Below are positions 63,595-64,000 of a DNA stretch of 64,000 nt, in pieces. Under the pieces are notes generated by a model, which did no database searches, was not told the origin of the DNA, and saw nothing but the letters and a program-made list of their open reading frames with translations. The stretch is from DATGKG01 sp963783145. Lineage in GTDB: Bacteria; Desulfobacterota; Binatia; Binatales; Binataceae. Both the position numbers and the translations under genes were made by a program. Where the stretch lies: assembly GCA_963783145.1 (NCBI GenBank), contig CAWAMM010000006.1:62001-126000 (forward strand). The letters run 5' to 3'. Numbering within the stretch: position 1 is the stretch's first letter; every line of letters begins with the position of its first letter.

Positions 63595-64000
63595 CTAGCC
63601 GGCCTTGCGCGCGGGCTCGCCGGTCGGTGCCACTGCGGAAGTCTCGGCGCCGGTCCCCGCGGACGGCGTTCCGGAGAGTCGTTCGACGAGTACGAATAGG
63701 GCTGGCACGAGCAGGATCGCAAAGCCACTGGAGAAGATCATTCCGACTATCGTCACGCTGCCGATGAGACGGCGCGCCGCGGCGCCTGCGCCAATCGCAG
63801 TCCACAGCGGGAGCAATCCGAAGATGAAGGCGAACGAGGTCATCAGGATTGGCCGCAGGCGCAACCGCGCGCCGCTCAGCGCCGACTGCACCAGCGATTC
63901 ACCTTTTTCCAATTCGGCGCGTGCGAACTCAACAATCAAGATGGCGTTCTTCGCCGATAGCCCGATCAACATGATCAGGCCGATTTGGGCATAGATGTCG
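63595..64000 (-). CDS. RND efflux transporter (AcrB/HAE1 family), C-terminal end only
   Basis: The reverse frame is open from the right edge to a TAG at 63595-63597, giving about 135 C-terminal residues that begin DIYAQIGLIMLIGLSAKNAILIVEFA. That is the canonical HAE1 region at TM10-TM11 with the GLSAKNAIL signature, followed by RPILMTSFAFIFGLLPL and FVLVERLS near the end. These inner-membrane proton-driven pumps export drugs and lipophiles with a periplasmic adaptor and outer-membrane channel. The N-terminus, adaptor and regulator would lie outside the window. It is convergent with the Kelch gene. Confidence 0.9.
   Translation of the reverse strand, partial: DIYAQIGLIMLIGLSAKNAILIVEFARAELEKGESLVQSALSGARLRLRPILMTSFAFIFGLLPLWTAIGAGAAARRLIGSVTIVGMIFSSGFAILLVPALFVLVERLSGTPSAGTGAETSAVAPTGEPARKAG

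Overview
The window is GC-rich bacterial chromosomal DNA, densely packed on both strands. It has no rRNA, tRNA, CRISPR array, integrase or transposase that I can recognise. The host looks Gram-negative: there is an RND efflux pump tail, several lipoprotein or secreted leaders, MscL and a complete RecBCD set. CaiB/BaiF CoA-transferases, an acyl-CoA dehydrogenase, a MaoC hydratase, two Amidohydrolase-2 proteins, CocE and PhyH proteins and Kelch and sedolisin secreted proteins recall uncultured soil lineages such as Binatota or the old 'Deltaproteobacteria'. That placement is inference from gene content only.

Layout. 1-2 kb: a truncated acetyl-CoA hydrolase/transferase and a ferritin-like di-iron oxygenase, with two operator-like dyads upstream. 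2-17 kb: small secreted proteins, a MetE-like methyltransferase, a large four-PAS hybrid histidine kinase, a class-C beta-lactamase-fold esterase, a SnoaL-like protein, an Fe-ADH-fold dehydrogenase, a lone receiver, a polysaccharide deacetylase, zinc-ribbon MscL and a large secreted protein. 17.9-23.3 kb: an M1 aminopeptidase with a HEAT tail, a GH13 alpha-glucosidase and an amidohydrolase. 23.5-28.2 kb: a methyltransferase and SDR pair, two overlapping CaiB/BaiF CoA-transferases and a chloramphenicol-phosphotransferase-like kinase. 28.2-31.7 kb: a tight four-gene operon (MaoC hydratase, class III alcohol dehydrogenase, small lipoprotein, acyl-CoA dehydrogenase) with 7-8 bp gaps. 31.8-36.9 kb: a zinc-ribbon protein, alpha/beta hydrolase, epoxide-hydrolase-fold protein, CocE hydrolase and PhyH dioxygenase.

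37-43 kb holds two tandem paralogous sedolisin (S53) proteases. Each joins a protease to choice-of-anchor-D-like beta-sandwich repeats through a Thr/Pro/Ala linker. The second linker is about 290 residues long and is built from a 138-bp tandem repeat. 43-52.3 kb is recC-recB-recD, with an enoyl-CoA hydratase 3 bp behind recD. 53-56 kb has an amidohydrolase and a zinc dehydrogenase. 56-63.6 kb has two tandem paralogous exported proteins, each a seven-repeat Kelch propeller followed by two or three copies of a ~220-residue module that I cannot assign to a named family. The window ends inside an RND pump gene.

The most distinctive part is the 37-63 kb secretome block: two independent tandem duplications of large exported proteins with expandable low-complexity linkers. 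The acyl-CoA dehydrogenase also reads GDGT where the catalytic YEGT motif is expected. Start codons were moved from the longest ORF where a ribosome-binding site or coupling argued for it.
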